Of a DNA stretch of 6,365 nucleotides, positions 5,319-6,365 are shown piece by piece. The stretch covers positions 1 through 6,365 of the forward strand of contig QHYF01000376.1 in NCBI GenBank assembly GCA_003224075.1, in the 5' to 3' direction. The stretch is from Acidobacteriota bacterium (lineage in GTDB: Bacteria; Acidobacteriota; Terriglobia; Acidiferrales; UBA7541). The notes under the pieces were generated by a model. It was not told the origin of the DNA and did no database searches. It saw nothing but the letters and a program-made list of their open reading frames with translations. Every line of letters begins with the position of its first letter. Position 1 is the first letter of the stretch. The position numbers and the translations under genes were made by a program.

Positions 5319-6365
5319 ATGGCTGAAACGACTCCTACTCCTGCCGCAAGCGCCGGCCGCGCCGCTTTTGTTTTCATCCTCATTATGGTGGCGTTCGACT
5401 TTCTGGCCTTCGGAATCATCGCCCCGGTTCTCCCCGATCTCATCCGGCACTTTGAAGGCGGCGACTTTGCCCGGGCTTCCAACATCACCGGCTATTTCGG
5501 ATTTGCCTGGGCCACCATGCAATTCATATTCTCTCCGATTCTCGGAGCCTGGTCCGATCGCTTCGGCCGCCGCCCGGTCATTCTCATCTCCTGCTTTGGC
5601 TTGAGCATTGACTACGTCTTCATGGCTCTGGCCCCGTCTCTCGCGTGGCTTTTCATGGGCCGCATCATTTCCGGCATCACCACTTCCAACGTCTCCACGG
5701 CGTTCGCTTACATCACTGATGTCACTCCGCCGGAAAAACGCGCCAAGCCCTTCGGCCTAGTCAGCGCCGCTTTCGGTCTCGGCTTTGTCATTGGCCCCGC
5801 TGTCGGCGGGTATCTCGGGAACATGAACCTTCGTTTTCCTTTCTGGGCTGCCGCAGTTCTCAGCCTCGCCAACGCTCTTTACGGCTATTTCATTCTTCCG
5901 GAATCGCTGCCGCCGGAGCGACGGGCCAAGTCCGCCTGGCACATGGCCAATCCGCTGGGGTCTCTTAATCTTCTGCGCTCGCATCCGGAACTGGCGGGGC
6001 TTTCCGTGGTTACCACGCTCTATTACCTCGCCCACAACTCGCTTCCGTCAATGTGGGCGCTCTATACCGAGTATCGCTACACCTGGAACCGGCGCGACGT
6101 CGGCCTTTCACTCGCCGTCGTGGGAGTGTGCGCGGCGGTTGTTTCCGGCGTGCTGGTCGGCCCGTTTGTCAAACGCTTCGGCGAGCGGCGCAGCGTGCTC
6201 TCCGGCCTGTTGTTTGGCACTCTCGGCTTCGCGGGATTCGCTCTCGGCAGCCGAGGCTGGATGATGCTCGCCGTCATTCCTTTGATAGCCCTGTGGGGCA
6301 TCGCCGCTCCCGCCATGCAATCGCTGATGTCCCGGCGCGTGGACCCCTCGTCTCAGGGCAAGCTG
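5319..6365 (+). CDS. TetA-like (TCR/Tet) major facilitator superfamily transporter, partial
   Basis: The frame opens at ATG 5319 and runs 349 codons to the right edge without a stop, so the C-terminus is missing. It starts MAETTPTPAASAGRAAFVFI and is rich in membrane segments, about eight to nine of an expected twelve being present. The loop after segment 2 has the MFS motif A, GAWSDRFGRRPVIL (about 76-89). GLVSAAFGLGFVIGPAVGGYLG (about 145-166) is motif C of drug:H+ antiporters. GRIISGITTSNVSTAFAYITDVTPPEKRAK and the late LMSRRVDPSSQGKL resemble TetA-type proteins. It is probably an inner-membrane, proton-driven exporter. The substrate cannot be read from sequence, and resemblance to TetA does not show tetracycline resistance. 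The 15-base gap after RNase J suggests one transcript. Only a weak AGG lies upstream. Confidence 0.88.
   Translation, partial: MAETTPTPAASAGRAAFVFILIMVAFDFLAFGIIAPVLPDLIRHFEGGDFARASNITGYFGFAWATMQFIFSPILGAWSDRFGRRPVILISCFGLSIDYVFMALAPSLAWLFMGRIISGITTSNVSTAFAYITDVTPPEKRAKPFGLVSAAFGLGFVIGPAVGGYLGNMNLRFPFWAAAVLSLANALYGYFILPESLPPERRAKSAWHMANPLGSLNLLRSHPELAGLSVVTTLYYLAHNSLPSMWALYTEYRYTWNRRDVGLSLAVVGVCAAVVSGVLVGPFVKRFGERRSVLSGLLFGTLGFAGFALGSRGWMMLAVIPLIALWGIAAPAMQSLMSRRVDPSSQGKL

Noticed and set aside
5319..6365. Calling the MFS gene a tetracycline resistance determinant
   Set aside because: The motifs are shared by many TetA-like exporters of unknown substrate. The context is chromosomal housekeeping, with no tetR or mobile element in the window.

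Overview
The window looks like a piece of a free-living bacterial chromosome of moderately high GC. The style of the RNase J protein, the pairing of polyamine genes with a bacterial deoxyhypusine-synthase-like gene, and a CTCTGTG-type intergenic repeat recall Acidobacteriota. That placement is inference from remembered resemblance, not from a search. There are no rRNA, tRNA, CRISPR, transposase or phage genes. The window is nearly all housekeeping or metabolic genes.

Layout: (1) Positions 1-862, minus strand: the N-terminal 287 codons of a deoxyhypusine-synthase-like NAD enzyme, cut by the left edge. (2) Positions 863-1030: a divergent intergenic region. (3) Positions 1031-1921, plus: aguB, N-carbamoylputrescine amidohydrolase, complete except for one in-frame TAG at codon 50. 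(4) Positions 1990-3063, plus: aguA, agmatine deiminase, apparently intact. (5) Positions 3143-3445, plus: a small GlsB/YeaQ/YmgE-type membrane protein with its own promoter and a strong Shine-Dalgarno. (6) Positions 3446-3623: non-coding, with one perfect hairpin. (7) Positions 3624-5303, plus: ribonuclease J. (8) Positions 5319-6365, plus: a TetA-like MFS transporter, cut by the right edge.

How the genes work together: AguA turns agmatine into N-carbamoylputrescine and AguB turns that into putrescine. The divergent deoxyhypusine-synthase-like enzyme would be expected to use putrescine or spermidine aminobutyl chemistry, giving for example homospermidine. The left half therefore reads as a polyamine locus, with the agmatine-making arginine decarboxylase not visible here. 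The right half (RNase J and the transporter) is a separate, probably co-transcribed, pair.

The observation most worth checking is the amber codon in aguB. It separates the catalytic Glu from the catalytic Lys and Cys in an otherwise undamaged reading frame. It could be a sequencing error, a fresh null mutation, or readthrough. No wholly new system is evident.
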